From: JBKBIP01 sp046297495
GTDB lineage: Bacteria > Planctomycetota > Planctomycetia > Gemmatales > Gemmataceae
Direction: 5' to 3'
Assembly (NCBI GenBank): GCA_046297495.1
Contig: JBKBIP010000007.1
Span: 1 to 64,000, forward strand
DNA: 64,000 nucleotides
Shown piece by piece: positions 1 to 8,684 of the stretch. The notes beneath the pieces are model-generated. The model saw only the letters and a list, made by a program, of their open reading frames with translations. It made no database searches and was not told the origin of the DNA. A program made the position numbers and the translations under genes. The first letter of the stretch is position 1. Every line of letters begins with the position of its first letter.

Positions 1-1866
1 GCCTACGGCGGCTCGTCGGCCATGTCGGCGCGGGACACGACAGGGTTACGCGTGTGGAACTGCGCCTTGCGCGGCATCGCCGCTCCCTGGACCTTTCGCG
101 GTAGTCTGAAGTATCGCGCCATCGAAGCGCGGATTTTCTCCGCCAGCGGCTGGGACCCCACCGGTGTTGATAACCACGATTTTGAACTGGCTTATAGCGA
201 GTTCACCGATTGCGTCGATGGCGTGTTCATCGGCAACGTCAACCGCGTGCGCTTCCATCACAATTTGCTGGATAATGTCAGCGACGATGGTATTTTCCTA
301 ACGGCAACCACGGCTCATGACGGCACGACCCCCGGCGGCGACGTCCACATTTACCAAAACGTCCTGGCTCGTTGCTTGACGACGTTCGCCTTCGGCGTCG
401 GTCATGGCCGGCAGAAGGCCATCGCGAATGGCAAACAAACCGGCTCCGGCGTGCATATCTTCCGCAATGTCTTCGATTTCCGCCGGCCGGTTCCCTATCA
501 CTGGCCCAACGGTCCCGACGACGATCAGAAACTTGTCTCTTACGGTCGCGTGGCTGGTGATCACGGCGGCCCCACCTGGGAGCCGATGTATATTTATCAT
601 AATACGGTCATCAGTTACGACGCTCCCTTTCGCAATTTCTATGGCGCGGGCTTCGGCGGGCACATGAACCGAGGCGCGCTTCGACGTGTGTTCAACAACA
701 TCTTCGTGCAAGTGGAAGGGGCGCCGGGCAGCGTGTTGCCGCCGCCGGATGTGAATTTCCAGGCCGACGGCAATTTGCACTGGGGATCGACCGGCGTTCC
801 CGCCAGCGCGGCGGAGATGTTCGCCCGCTTCCGCTCCTCGAAGGATTTTGAGCCGAGCAAGAAACAATACGCTCCCGGTTGGGCCAGTCATGATTTAGTC
901 GGCGACCCACGATTCACGCGCTGGGCCGCTGATTGGCGGCAGCCGCTCGATGTGCGACTTCAAGCAGGCAGCCCCGCGCTCGCCGCTGGCCTTCCCCTGC
1001 CCGATGCTTGGCCCGATCCGCTGCGCGGTCACAATTCCAATCAACCCGACATCGGCGCTATCCCCTTGAAGGGACAAGAATGGCGCGTCGGCGTGCGCGG
1101 CCGGTTAACGCTGTCTGGAGCGGAGGTCGAGCCACTGCCGGAGCCGCCCGGCAGCCCTCGTCCTATCGATGTCACCCTGCCGCCGCGACCGACCGGCAAA
1201 CCTGTCGCCATCGTCGAGGGCTACCCCGCGTTCGACGCCCCCCTGCTGCGCTTCGCCCTGCGCCGGCAACGCATCCCGGTTGAAAATTTCCATCGCCAAT
1301 GGCTGGATACCAAGGATTACGGCAACTATCGTCTGGTGGTGCTGGTCGGCGACCTGACACGGGGCAAGGTCAGTCCCGACAAGTACGACCGCGACGACCT
1401 GGCGCGCGTCCAGCAATATCTCGAAAACGGCGGCACCTTGTTACTCATGACTGGCCGCCAAGCGGTGTTCGCCACGCCGGAAGGAAAGGACTTTCTCACC
1501 GAGTTGATTGGCACTTGTCCATCCGTGAAGAATGTCAAGGAAATGCAACTGGAGGTTCTTCAACCGCAACATCCTTGGGTCAAGCATCTGGGATCGCGAA
1601 CTCCTGCCTGGCTGCTGCCGCGTCCGGGAAGTTTTCTGTCCACCAGCAAGGGGGAGGTTATCATGGGGAGCCAAGCGGGTCATGCGGTCCTGTACCGTCT
1701 GCCCGTCGGCAAGGGGCAACTTCTGTATGTCGGCTGGGATTTGGCGCGGTCGCTCCCATCGGGACGTTCACCATCCACCATGGAACAGGAGCAGCTCTTC
1801 GAGGAGCAGATGCACATTTTACTCAACCTGATGGCGGCGGCATGTTCCGACCCGATTGCGAAATGA
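1..1866 (+). CDS. Beta-helix protein with C-terminal amidotransferase-like domain (5' truncated)
   Basis: The frame is open from base 1, so the gene begins left of the window; the first ATG (22) is probably internal. Roughly residues 1-340 have the short repeated strand-turn pattern, rich in Asn and Gly (VHIYQNVLARC, MYIYHNTVIS, NNIFVQVEG), of right-handed parallel beta-helix proteins such as pectate-lyase-like folds. Residues about 385-605 form a separate alpha/beta domain (AIVEGYPAFDAPLLR, GGTLLLMTG, GKGQLLYVGWD) resembling ThuA/class I glutamine-amidotransferase-like folds, with no obvious catalytic Cys-His-Glu triad. Family knowledge suggests a secreted polysaccharide-binding or degrading protein; the signal peptide would lie outside the window. 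Function is inference. Confidence 0.7.
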   Translation, partial: AYGGSSAMSARDTTGLRVWNCALRGIAAPWTFRGSLKYRAIEARIFSASGWDPTGVDNHDFELAYSEFTDCVDGVFIGNVNRVRFHHNLLDNVSDDGIFLTATTAHDGTTPGGDVHIYQNVLARCLTTFAFGVGHGRQKAIANGKQTGSGVHIFRNVFDFRRPVPYHWPNGPDDDQKLVSYGRVAGDHGGPTWEPMYIYHNTVISYDAPFRNFYGAGFGGHMNRGALRRVFNNIFVQVEGAPGSVLPPPDVNFQADGNLHWGSTGVPASAAEMFARFRSSKDFEPSKKQYAPGWASHDLVGDPRFTRWAADWRQPLDVRLQAGSPALAAGLPLPDAWPDPLRGHNSNQPDIGAIPLKGQEWRVGVRGRLTLSGAEVEPLPEPPGSPRPIDVTLPPRPTGKPVAIVEGYPAFDAPLLRFALRRQRIPVENFHRQWLDTKDYGNYRLVVLVGDLTRGKVSPDKYDRDDLARVQQYLENGGTLLLMTGRQAVFATPEGKDFLTELIGTCPSVKNVKEMQLEVLQPQHPWVKHLGSRTPAWLLPRPGSFLSTSKGEVIMGSQAGHAVLYRLPVGKGQLLYVGWDLARSLPSGRSPSTMEQEQLFEEQMHILLNLMAAACSDPIAK

Positions 1867-1991
1867 CGTGGGTATTTCCTGTCCTTGTTTCACCAGGGAC
1901 GGTGTCTCACCTAAAATGAGCAAGCGCAACCAACCGAAATCGAAAAATGCTGATCCGCTAATTCCTAATTGACATGGAGAGAGGAAAGTTC

Positions 1992-2780
1992 ATGAAATAC
2001 GGTGAGTTGAAACATACCGACATCGAGAAGATGGACAAGACGAATAAAGTGGTCCTGCTCCCCTTGGCGAGCCTGGAGCAGCATGGCCTGCACTGCCCCT
2101 TATTGACCGATAGCATGTTGGGGGGAGAAGTGGCGGCGCGGGTGGAGGCGGCTTTGCCGGATACCGTGCTGTTGCTGCCGGTGCAATGGCTAGGGTCCAG
2201 CGATCATCACTTAAAATTTCCCGGCTCGATCAGCGTGCCGTCCAGCTTGTACATTGACATGGTATGTCATATCTGTGAGTGCATCCTGAACGCCGGTTTT
2301 CGCCGCATTTTCCTGCAAATCTCGCACGGCGGCAACGAAATCCCTTGTCAAGAAGTTATCTATCGATTGGGCATGAAGCACCGCGACCGGGACGATTTTT
2401 GGATCGCCAGCGCCGGGTACTGGTCCATCGCCGACGATGTGCTGCGCATTCCCGAAATGACCACCGAACGCATCACGCACGCTTGCGAGTATGAAACCTC
2501 GATGGTGCTGGCGCTGAAAGCCGAATTAGTGGACATGAGCCAGGCCAAAGGGGAACACATTTGGATGGAATCGCGCTATTACTTCCCGGATTTGACAACG
2601 ACGCGCCGCAGTAAGGTCAACGTGTCGCTGCCGTTCGAGCGCATGACTCGCACCGGCGCCATCGGCAAACCGGAGTTGGCCACGGCTGAGAAGGGGCATA
2701 AACTGTTCGAGGTCATTAGCGCCAAGGTCGCCGACTTCGTGCGGGAATTTGCTCATTGGCCCCGCCCGCGCATGAAATGA
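1992..2780 (+). CDS. Creatininase-family amidohydrolase
   Basis: About 262 residues, the usual size for the creatininase/creatinine amidohydrolase family, metal-dependent cyclic amide hydrolases. Visible family signatures are PLASLEQHGLHCPLLTDS (metal ligands around E and H), the SSDHHLKFPGSIS block and the ISHGGNE motif. An earlier in-frame ATG exists at 1974, but the GGAGAGAGGAAAG sequence sits just before ATG 1992, so that start was chosen. It is followed after 48 bases by a sodium:solute symporter on the same strand; hydrolase plus symporter suggests uptake and ring-opening of a small nitrogen compound (inference). The substrate cannot be read from sequence; several family members act on compounds other than creatinine. 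Confidence 0.85.
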   Translation: MKYGELKHTDIEKMDKTNKVVLLPLASLEQHGLHCPLLTDSMLGGEVAARVEAALPDTVLLLPVQWLGSSDHHLKFPGSISVPSSLYIDMVCHICECILNAGFRRIFLQISHGGNEIPCQEVIYRLGMKHRDRDDFWIASAGYWSIADDVLRIPEMTTERITHACEYETSMVLALKAELVDMSQAKGEHIWMESRYYFPDLTTTRRSKVNVSLPFERMTRTGAIGKPELATAEKGHKLFEVISAKVADFVREFAHWPRPRMK

Positions 2781-2828
2781 ATGACTGACCAAGACCGGAC
2801 AATTCCTGCTTTCTAACGATAGCACCGC

Positions 2829-4292
2829 ATGGCGAACCTCAGTTGGTTAGATTGGGTTTTCTTCATCGGCTACCTGGGAATCGTGTTTGCCATCGGCTGG
2901 TGGTTCGCGCGGCAGCAGCAGTCGAATGACGATTATTTTCTCGGCGGCAGACGGTTGAACTGGCTGCCAGTGGGATTGTCTCTGTTCGCCACGTCGTTCA
3001 GTTCTTTGTCGTTCGTCGGCTTGCCGCGCGAGGCCGCCTACGCCGACTATCATCTGCTGTTGGCGATCTTGTTTATCCCCCTCGTCGTTACGCCGATTGT
3101 CTGCATCTGGTTCATCCCATTATACCATCGTCTGGGACTGACCAGCGCTTACGAATATCTGGAAAAGCGTTTCAGCCGAGAAATTCGTTTGTTGGCCAGC
3201 ACGTTGTACATCGTGCATCATATTGGCTGGATGGGGAGCGTGTTGTTCGCGGTGGCCGTCATCTTGCAGGTCGTACTAGGGTTGGATGAAACCGGCATGC
3301 GCCGGCTGCTGGTCGCGGTCGGCGTCTTCGCTACGTTCTACACGGCCATCGGCGGCGTCAAGGCGGTCATCTGGACGGATGTGCTACAAGCGGTCGCCTT
3401 GGGTAGCAGCATGACGGCCGTCTTGTGGCTAACCACGGCCCGCGTCGCCGGTGGCTGGTTGGGGGTCTGGGATTTGGCGCAGGCGCATGACAAGATGCGC
3501 ATGTTTGATTTTCAATTCGATTTGACCCAGCGCGGCAATTTCTTCGCGGCCTGCGCCTTCGGCTTCTTCGTGTATCTGGCCGCCCACACGGTCTCGCTGA
3601 CCGCCGTGCAGCGCTATGTGTCCGTGCCGACGGTGACGGCCGCCCGCTGGTCATTGGTCGTCAATGGCGTCATGGTGGCCGTGGTATGCGGGTTGTTCTT
3701 CCTGGTCGGCACGGCGGTATTCGCCTTTTATCATCAGCCCGCCGCGACTGGCTTTCCCACCGTGGCGCGGCAAGATCAATTGCTGCCTTACTTCATTCTG
3801 ACCGAGCTACCAGGTTTCGGCCTCACTGGATTGTTGGTGGCGGGACTGTTTGCCGCCGCCATGAGCAGCTTGGATAGCGGTCTCAACACATTGACCATGA
3901 GCGTGGTTTGCGATTGGCTCGACGACCGGTGCTTGGGCGTGGGGCTAAGCCGGGCGTTGTGCGTCTTGTTCGGCGCGGCGACGATTGCCGCCGCCTTGGC
4001 GGTGCCGGTGCTGGGAGAAACGGTGTTCGATGTGATCATCAAGATTTCCGGCACCTTCTTCGGCTTGTTGCTCGGCGTGTTCCTGCTCGGCATGTTGATA
4101 CCGGGAGCAGGTACGACGGCAGTTTGGGTCGGCGTCGCCGCCGGCATCCTGAGCTTGTTCGGCGTTTGGACGCTGACTAGCGTTTCGCACTGGTGGTACG
4201 GGGCGGTGTCCTGCCTGCCGACGTTCCTGGCCGGCGGCGGGTACGCCCTGTGGCGGCCACGGAACTGGATCGCGCGCCGCAATGCTTGGTAA
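2829..4292 (+). CDS. Sodium:solute symporter (SSS family)
   Basis: A 487-residue polytopic inner-membrane protein with about 13 hydrophobic segments. The N-terminus (WVFFIGYLGIVFAIGWWFA, then SNDDYFLGGRRLNWLPVG) is the classical opening of sodium:solute symporters, and the FAAAMSSLDSGLNTLTM stretch matches the conserved sodium-site helix of the family. Such proteins import sugars, amino acids, nucleobases, carboxylates or similar solutes driven by sodium. It lies 48 bases after the creatininase-family gene and probably shares its transcript. No strong Shine-Dalgarno sequence precedes the ATG. Substrate unknown; context suggests a cyclic amide or a related metabolite. Confidence 0.9.
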   Translation: MANLSWLDWVFFIGYLGIVFAIGWWFARQQQSNDDYFLGGRRLNWLPVGLSLFATSFSSLSFVGLPREAAYADYHLLLAILFIPLVVTPIVCIWFIPLYHRLGLTSAYEYLEKRFSREIRLLASTLYIVHHIGWMGSVLFAVAVILQVVLGLDETGMRRLLVAVGVFATFYTAIGGVKAVIWTDVLQAVALGSSMTAVLWLTTARVAGGWLGVWDLAQAHDKMRMFDFQFDLTQRGNFFAACAFGFFVYLAAHTVSLTAVQRYVSVPTVTAARWSLVVNGVMVAVVCGLFFLVGTAVFAFYHQPAATGFPTVARQDQLLPYFILTELPGFGLTGLLVAGLFAAAMSSLDSGLNTLTMSVVCDWLDDRCLGVGLSRALCVLFGAATIAAALAVPVLGETVFDVIIKISGTFFGLLLGVFLLGMLIPGAGTTAVWVGVAAGILSLFGVWTLTSVSHWWYGAVSCLPTFLAGGGYALWRPRNWIARRNAW

Positions 4293-4407
4293 TGGTCCCT
4301 GCGCGGACTAACAAGTGACGGCAAGAAATAGTGGAGTAACTTGCTCCTTTAGGATAGAATTCGGCTCAAATGCCTCTGGAACGTATCCCTATCGAGGAGC
4401 CGTCACC

Positions 4408-5316
4408 ATGAAACCTATCGTCGGTGTGGTCGCGTCATTGCTTGGGGCCGGAATGGCAATGGCGGCGGACAAGCCTTTGACGTTGGACGTGTGGTCTGGA
4501 CCAGCGCCAGGAGAAGTTGGGAAAATCGAAGAAGAAAAACTGGTGGAAGGAAAACCAGGGCAACGAACCGTGAAACGGCTTACCAATGTCAGCAAACCGA
4601 CTCTGACCGTCTTCAAGCCCGCCGCTGACAAGGACACCGGAGCGGCAGTCTTGATTTGTCCAGGAGGTGGCTACAACATCTTGGCTTGGGACCTGGAAGG
4701 GGAGGAAGTCGCGGCCTGGTTGAACTCCATCGGGGTCACGGGCGTCGTCCTCAAGTATCGCGTTCCTCGGCGCGGCAAGCTGACTTCCGATGGACAACCT
4801 ATTGCCCCCTTGCAGGACGCCCAGCGGGCACTCCGTCTGGTGAGAAGCAAAGCCAAAGAATGGGGCATCGATCCGGACCGCATCGGCATTCTGGGATTCT
4901 CCGCCGGTGGTCATCTGTCCGCCGCCGTCGCCACCAATTTCGACCAATGCAGCTATGAGCCGATGGATGACGTGGACAAACTCAGCTCCCGGCCCGATTA
5001 CGCGGTGCTGGTTTATCCGGCGTATCTGCTGAGTAAAGACAATCTCCAGCTCACGCCGCACATCCGCGTGTCCAAGGACACACCGCCGACATTCTTCGCG
5101 CATGCCAGCGATGACCGCATTTTGCCGGACAACAGCGTGCAAATGTACTTGGCCCTGCGCCGCGCGGGGGTTCCTGCCGAGCTGCACATCTACGCCCAGG
5201 GCGGACACGGCTTCGGTCTGCGCCCCAGCGAGCAACCTTGCTCGACCTGGCCGGCCCGCTGCGCCGAATGGCTGAAGGCCCAAGGGATTCTCGAAAAGAA
5301 GACAGTAGGGAAGTGA
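4408..5316 (+). CDS. Secreted alpha/beta hydrolase (esterase-like)
   Basis: A roughly 302-residue exported hydrolase. The start at 4408 is fixed by GAGGAG eight bases upstream and by the signal peptide MKPIVGVVASLLGAGMAMA; the open frame runs further upstream without support. Key alpha/beta-hydrolase features are the oxyanion segment CPGGGYNILAWD, the nucleophile elbow GFSAGGHLS, an acid in HASDDRILP and the histidine in GGHGFGLR, in the right order for a Ser-Asp-His triad. It resembles the BD-FAE/acetylxylan-esterase-like group often found in planctomycetes near sulfatases and carbohydrate genes. The adjacent sulfatase fits a role in trimming substituted polysaccharides, which is inference. 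Confidence 0.85.
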   Translation: MKPIVGVVASLLGAGMAMAADKPLTLDVWSGPAPGEVGKIEEEKLVEGKPGQRTVKRLTNVSKPTLTVFKPAADKDTGAAVLICPGGGYNILAWDLEGEEVAAWLNSIGVTGVVLKYRVPRRGKLTSDGQPIAPLQDAQRALRLVRSKAKEWGIDPDRIGILGFSAGGHLSAAVATNFDQCSYEPMDDVDKLSSRPDYAVLVYPAYLLSKDNLQLTPHIRVSKDTPPTFFAHASDDRILPDNSVQMYLALRRAGVPAELHIYAQGGHGFGLRPSEQPCSTWPARCAEWLKAQGILEKKTVGK

Positions 5317-5342
5317 GTTATCATCTGAACGGTTTTTCCATC

Positions 5343-5394
5343 GATTCATCGGTTCACGCTCGTTGTTGAACATTCTTTCGTGAACTGATGAATC
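5343..5394. repeat. Dispersed palindrome, copy 1
   Basis: A 52-bp element with 16-base arms (GATTCATCGGTTCACG on the left; the right arm reads the same on the other strand with one mismatch) around a 20-base loop. It lies in the gap between the hydrolase and the sulfatase, 40 bases before a second copy. It belongs to the window-wide family described in the findings. Confidence 0.75.
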
Positions 5395-5434
5395 ACCAAA
5401 TCATCCGTTTTTAGTAGAATACTTTGTTCCTGAA

Positions 5435-5483
5435 ATTCATCGATTCCCGCGAATTGACGGTTCCGAGCGCGAACCGATGAATC
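5435..5483. repeat. Dispersed palindrome, copy 2
   Basis: A second copy (left ATTCATCGATTCCCGCG, right CGCGAACCGATGAAT) placed directly ahead of the sulfatase. Its right arm contains an ATG (5477) in frame with the sulfatase, which would create a spurious long start; the RBS and signal peptide place the true start at 5507. Confidence 0.65.
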
Positions 5484-5506
5484 CTTATCCCGCAAAGGAC
5501 ATCATC

Positions 5507-6991
5507 ATGCGTTGCTTGTTCGCCATGCTTCTTGGTTTTCTTGCTGTCATCGGGGCCAGTCCGTCCGTGCACGCCGACGCGCCGCGCCAGCCGAACGTCC
5601 TGTTCATTGCCATCGACGATTTAAACGATTGGATCGGCTGCTTACAGGGACATCCGCAGGCACGGACACCGCATATGGACAGACTGGCCCAGCGCGGCAC
5701 CTTGTTCACCAATGCTCATTGCCAGTCCCCCTTGTGCAACCCCTCGCGAGTCAGTGTGCTGACCGGTCGGCGACCATCGACTACCGGCGTCTATGCCTTG
5801 GGACCGTGGTTTCGCACGTCCGAACCACTTAAGAACTTGGTGACGTTGCCGCAATACTTCGCCAAACATGGCTATGTCACGATGACCACCGGTAAGGTGT
5901 TCCATGACGCTTATCCCCCCAAGGAAGCGCGCGCGGATGGCTCGGAGATCATGGTTTGGGGCTATCACGGCAGCTTCGCCCCCCGGCCGACCAAGAAATT
6001 TGTCCAGACGCCGGACAACATCGCCCTCATGGATTGGGGCGTGTTCCCCGAACGGGACGAGCAACAGGACGATTGGAAAGTCGCGGACTGGGCCATCGAG
6101 CAGCTCCGTAAACCGCCGAAGCAGCCGTTTTTCTTGGCCGTGGGCTTGCGTCATCCGCATGTCCCCTGCTACGCCACCCAGAAATGGTTCGATCTATACC
6201 CCGACGAATCGCTGGCCATGCCGCCGGTCAAGGCGAATGACCGCGACGATGTGCCGCGCTTCGCCTGGTACTTGCACTGGAAATTGCCGGAGCCGCGTCT
6301 GGCCTGGCTTCAGGAAAATAACGAATGGCGACCGCTGGTGCGCGCTTATCTGGCCAGTATCAGCTTCGTCGATAGCCAAGTCGGGCGCATCCTCGAAGCG
6401 CTGGAGAAATCCGGCCAAGCCGACAATACCATTGTCGTATTGTGGTCCGATCATGGCTTTCACTTGGGAGAAAAAGGGATCACGGGGAAGAACACCCTCT
6501 GGGACCGCTCCACGCGGGTTCCGCTGATCTTCGCAGGTCCTGGTATTCAGGCGCGGGCCAAATGCGGCCAGCCGGCGGAGCTGCTGGACATGTATCCGAC
6601 ATTGCTGGAGCTGTGCGGCTTGCCGACCAAGTCCGACTTGGAAGGGCATAGTCTGGTTCCGCAGCTGCGCGATGCCCAGACGGCGCGCGTCTGGCCGGCC
6701 ATCACCACGCACGGGCCGAACAATCATGGCATCCGCGCCACGCATTGGCGCTACATCCGCTACGCCGACGGCTCGGAGGAATTGTACGACATGAAAAGCG
6801 ATCCGAACGAATGGACCAACCTCGCCGCCGACCCGCGCCACGCCACCACAAAGAAGGAACTGGCGAAGTGGCTACCCAAAGTCAACACTCCTCCCGTGGC
6901 GGGCAGCACGGTGCGCCTCATCGAGCTGCGCGATGGCGTTCCTTACTGGCAAGGCCAACGCATCGGCCCGGATGATCCGATTCCGCAATGA
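5507..6991 (+). CDS. Sulfatase, iduronate-2-sulfatase-like, secreted
   Basis: About 494 residues with a signal peptide (MRCLFAMLLGFLAVIGASPS...) after AAAGGA, which decides the start at 5507 over the in-frame ATG at 5477. Sulfatase type I hallmarks: metal site IAIDDLNDW near the N-terminus, the CNPSR motif with Cys77 as the residue expected to be converted to formylglycine, LTGRRPSTTG after it, and SDHGFHLGEKG near the middle. The LNDW and CNPSRVSVLTG pattern resembles iduronate-2-sulfatase-type planctomycete sulfatases, which remove sulfate esters from polysaccharides outside the cytoplasm. The stop codon lies inside a 24-bp tandem duplication shared with the convergent cytochrome gene. Confidence 0.93.
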   Translation: MRCLFAMLLGFLAVIGASPSVHADAPRQPNVLFIAIDDLNDWIGCLQGHPQARTPHMDRLAQRGTLFTNAHCQSPLCNPSRVSVLTGRRPSTTGVYALGPWFRTSEPLKNLVTLPQYFAKHGYVTMTTGKVFHDAYPPKEARADGSEIMVWGYHGSFAPRPTKKFVQTPDNIALMDWGVFPERDEQQDDWKVADWAIEQLRKPPKQPFFLAVGLRHPHVPCYATQKWFDLYPDESLAMPPVKANDRDDVPRFAWYLHWKLPEPRLAWLQENNEWRPLVRAYLASISFVDSQVGRILEALEKSGQADNTIVVLWSDHGFHLGEKGITGKNTLWDRSTRVPLIFAGPGIQARAKCGQPAELLDMYPTLLELCGLPTKSDLEGHSLVPQLRDAQTARVWPAITTHGPNNHGIRATHWRYIRYADGSEELYDMKSDPNEWTNLAADPRHATTKKELAKWLPKVNTPPVAGSTVRLIELRDGVPYWQGQRIGPDDPIPQ

Positions 6992-7028
6992 CTACTCGGC
7001 GGGGTTCCGCAATGACTACTCGGCGGGG
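6981..7028. repeat. 24-bp perfect tandem duplication between convergent genes
   Basis: Two identical 24-base units (6981-7004 and 7005-7028, starting TTCCGCAATGACTACTCGGC) lie head to tail. Each unit carries both the TGA that ends the sulfatase and, on the other strand, the TAG that ends the cytochrome gene. The sulfatase uses the TGA of the first unit and the cytochrome uses the TAG of the second. Confidence 0.95.
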
Positions 7029-7426
7029 CGCGCCAATTGGCTCACATCGACTTCATGCACCCAACGGCGCAGCAGTTGTTTTTCTTCCGGGGTGAACTTG
7101 TCCTTGCCCGGCGGCATGTCATCGGTGGCCACGGATATCCAAAGCAAGCTGCGCTTGCGATTGACGACGTTCAGCGACGGCCCCGACTTGCCCCCCTTGA
7201 GAATGGCGGCGGGGGTCCGCACGTCCAGCCCCGCTTTGCGGTTCTTGCCATCGCCGTGACAGCTCACGCACTTGGCTTCCAAGATCGGCAGCACGTCCTT
7301 CTCAAACGAGATCGGCGCCGGGGCAGCCGCGGGTTCCGGTTGCGCTTGCCCCCACGGCAGCAAAGCGAAAAATAGGCACGTGGCAACGGCAAAACACGCA
7401 AGTTTCTGAATCATGGTGGGTTTCAT
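7016..7426 (-). CDS. Exported c-type cytochrome, planctomycete type
   Basis: A small exported haem protein of about 136 residues. The N-terminus is a signal sequence (MIQKLACFAVATCLFFALLP) followed by an Ala/Pro linker; the body has one CVSCHG haem-attachment motif, the FEKDVLPILEAKC lead-in, GLDVRT, and a distal DDMPPG that could supply the methionine ligand. This arrangement matches the planctomycete cytochrome C domain usually found at the N-terminus of large PSD1 surface proteins, but here it stands alone. The start is uncertain: in-frame ATGs occur at 7474, 7444, 7426 and 7414 and none has a strong ribosome-binding site. Confidence 0.8.
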   Translation of the reverse strand: MKPTMIQKLACFAVATCLFFALLPWGQAQPEPAAAPAPISFEKDVLPILEAKCVSCHGDGKNRKAGLDVRTPAAILKGGKSGPSLNVVNRKRSLLWISVATDDMPPGKDKFTPEEKQLLRRWVHEVDVSQLARPAE

Positions 7427-7653
7427 TCCGGTAGGTGTTACCATTCGTGGATTCAGCAGCGCGGGAAATTTCATCCAGCATGCCCGATCAGCACCCGGTT
7501 GGCAAGGGAAAAGGGAAAAGATATTCCAGATAGCGGCCCAGAATCTCTGGAATTCCGGGTCCCCGCCGCGTAAAATAGGCGAAGTTGGGTATGACGAAAG
7601 GCATGGGGTTCACCAACGCCGACAAATAATTTGCTCAACACCTTGTGACTTCT

Positions 7654-7727
7654 GTCCCCGTAGCTCAATTGGATAGAGCGTCGGCCTCCGGAGCCGAAGG
7701 TTACAGGTTCGAATCCTGTCGGGGATA
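7654..7727 (+). tRNA. tRNA-Arg (CCG)
   Basis: A full cloverleaf can be drawn: acceptor GTCCCCG pairs with CGGGGAT (first pair G-U), D stem GCTC/GAGC, anticodon stem TCGGC/GCCGA with loop CTCCGGA giving anticodon CCG (reads CGG), T stem ACAGG/CCTGT with TTCGAAT loop, discriminator A. The CCA end is not encoded. Length 74. Confidence 0.96.
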
Positions 7728-8066
7728 GTTGAAAAATTAGAGCTTATGACAACGCCAAGCCGGTGGAATGTAAACCGCTCGCTTTGACAAAACCAATTAC
7801 TGGGGTATGAATTCCCTCGATACGAAACCGCCGCCGCAAATTAAATCGGTAATTTCAGTCGTCCAATGCCTATCCCCAGGAGGTCAACCCTCAATATCAT
7901 AGCTGTTCTCACACGACCTTTACCCCGGCACCATCGCCGCCAGTAACGCTTGATCCGCACCAACAAGCTGGCCATTATGATTGACGCCGTCAAGATTTTG
8001 ACACTGTCCTAGCAAACGCTGGAATGGGATGACGAGAAGTTTCCGTATAGTTGGTTGGAGTAAACC
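7728..8066. other. Intergenic stretch after tRNA-Arg
   Basis: No convincing gene. It holds a promoter-like pair (listed separately) and an AGGAGG (7880-7885) with no open frame behind it. A leftward frame ending at 7920 is mostly the shadow of the flavin reductase gene; its last residues past that gene (to 7920) could be a remnant but are not recognisable. Confidence 0.5.
7784..7811 (+). promoter_or_regulatory. Candidate sigma-70 promoter
   Basis: TTGACA (7784-7789) and TATGAA (7806-7811) are separated by 16 bases, a full match to the -35 box and four of six at -10. It would give a leader of about 250 bases for the flavin reductase gene at 8067. Planctomycete promoters are poorly defined, so this is a weak call. 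Confidence 0.35.
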
Positions 8067-8672
8067 GTGCTCATCGACGTGGCCAACGCGAATGTCGTGG
8101 ATGTGTATCATGCCCTGGTCGGTATTGTTACTCCTCGGCCTATCGCGTGGGTGACGAGCGTCGACCGGGACGGGCGTGTCAATCTGGCGCCGTTCAGTTT
8201 CTTCAACGCCTTCGGGGCCAATCCGCCGGTGGTGGTCTTCTCCCCGACGCGACGCCGCGACGGCAGCACCAAGGACACCTTGCACAACGTTGAAGCCACC
8301 GGCGAATTCGTCCTCAACGCCGCCGTGGAGTCGCTGGCCGAGCAAATCAATCTCTCTTCGAAGGAGCTGCCTCCCGGCCAAAGTGAAGTGGAGCTAACAG
8401 GCCTGCGCCTGCAACCGTCACTCAAAGTCAAGCCGCCGCGCCTGGTCGAAACGCCGGTAAGCATGGAATGCAAGGTCCATCAAATCCTCCCCATCGGTGA
8501 TGGCCCGATCTCGGCCAATCTGGTCATCGGCGAGGTGTTGATGATTCATATTGCTGACAACGTCTTGGACGACAAAGGCAAAGTCGATCCGCGCAAGCTG
8601 CGCACCATCGCTCGTCTGGGAGGCGATTATTACTGCCGGACCAGCGATTTATTTGAGATGAAGCGGCCGTGA
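8067..8672 (+). CDS. Flavin reductase family protein (FMN-binding split barrel)
   Basis: About 201 residues starting at GTG 8067, which follows GGAG by six bases. The sequence has the flavin-reductase-like split-barrel pattern: IVTPRPIAWVTSVDRDGRVNLAPFSFFNAFG near the start (NLAPFSFFNAF being the FMN phosphate-binding block), then PPVVVFSP and the KDTLHNVEATGEFVLN segment. The family binds FMN and often supplies reduced flavin to an oxygenase; others have unknown roles. The next gene is a cytochrome P450, which needs electrons, but P450s normally use ferredoxin or flavodoxin rather than free reduced flavin, so a functional link is only a possibility. Cytoplasmic. Confidence 0.87.
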   Translation: MLIDVANANVVDVYHALVGIVTPRPIAWVTSVDRDGRVNLAPFSFFNAFGANPPVVVFSPTRRRDGSTKDTLHNVEATGEFVLNAAVESLAEQINLSSKELPPGQSEVELTGLRLQPSLKVKPPRLVETPVSMECKVHQILPIGDGPISANLVIGEVLMIHIADNVLDDKGKVDPRKLRTIARLGGDYYCRTSDLFEMKRP

Positions 8673-8684
8673 GTACTTCTTGGC

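Noticed and set aside
4435..5373. Leftward 312-codon frame
   Set aside because: Antisense shadow of the esterase gene, which has signal peptide, RBS and catalytic motifs.
7920..8066. Possible remnant gene end on the minus strand (…DGVNHNGQLVGADQ)
   Set aside because: Reads like protein for some 25 residues but continues as the shadow of the flavin reductase gene and has no start or RBS; not enough to call a pseudogene.
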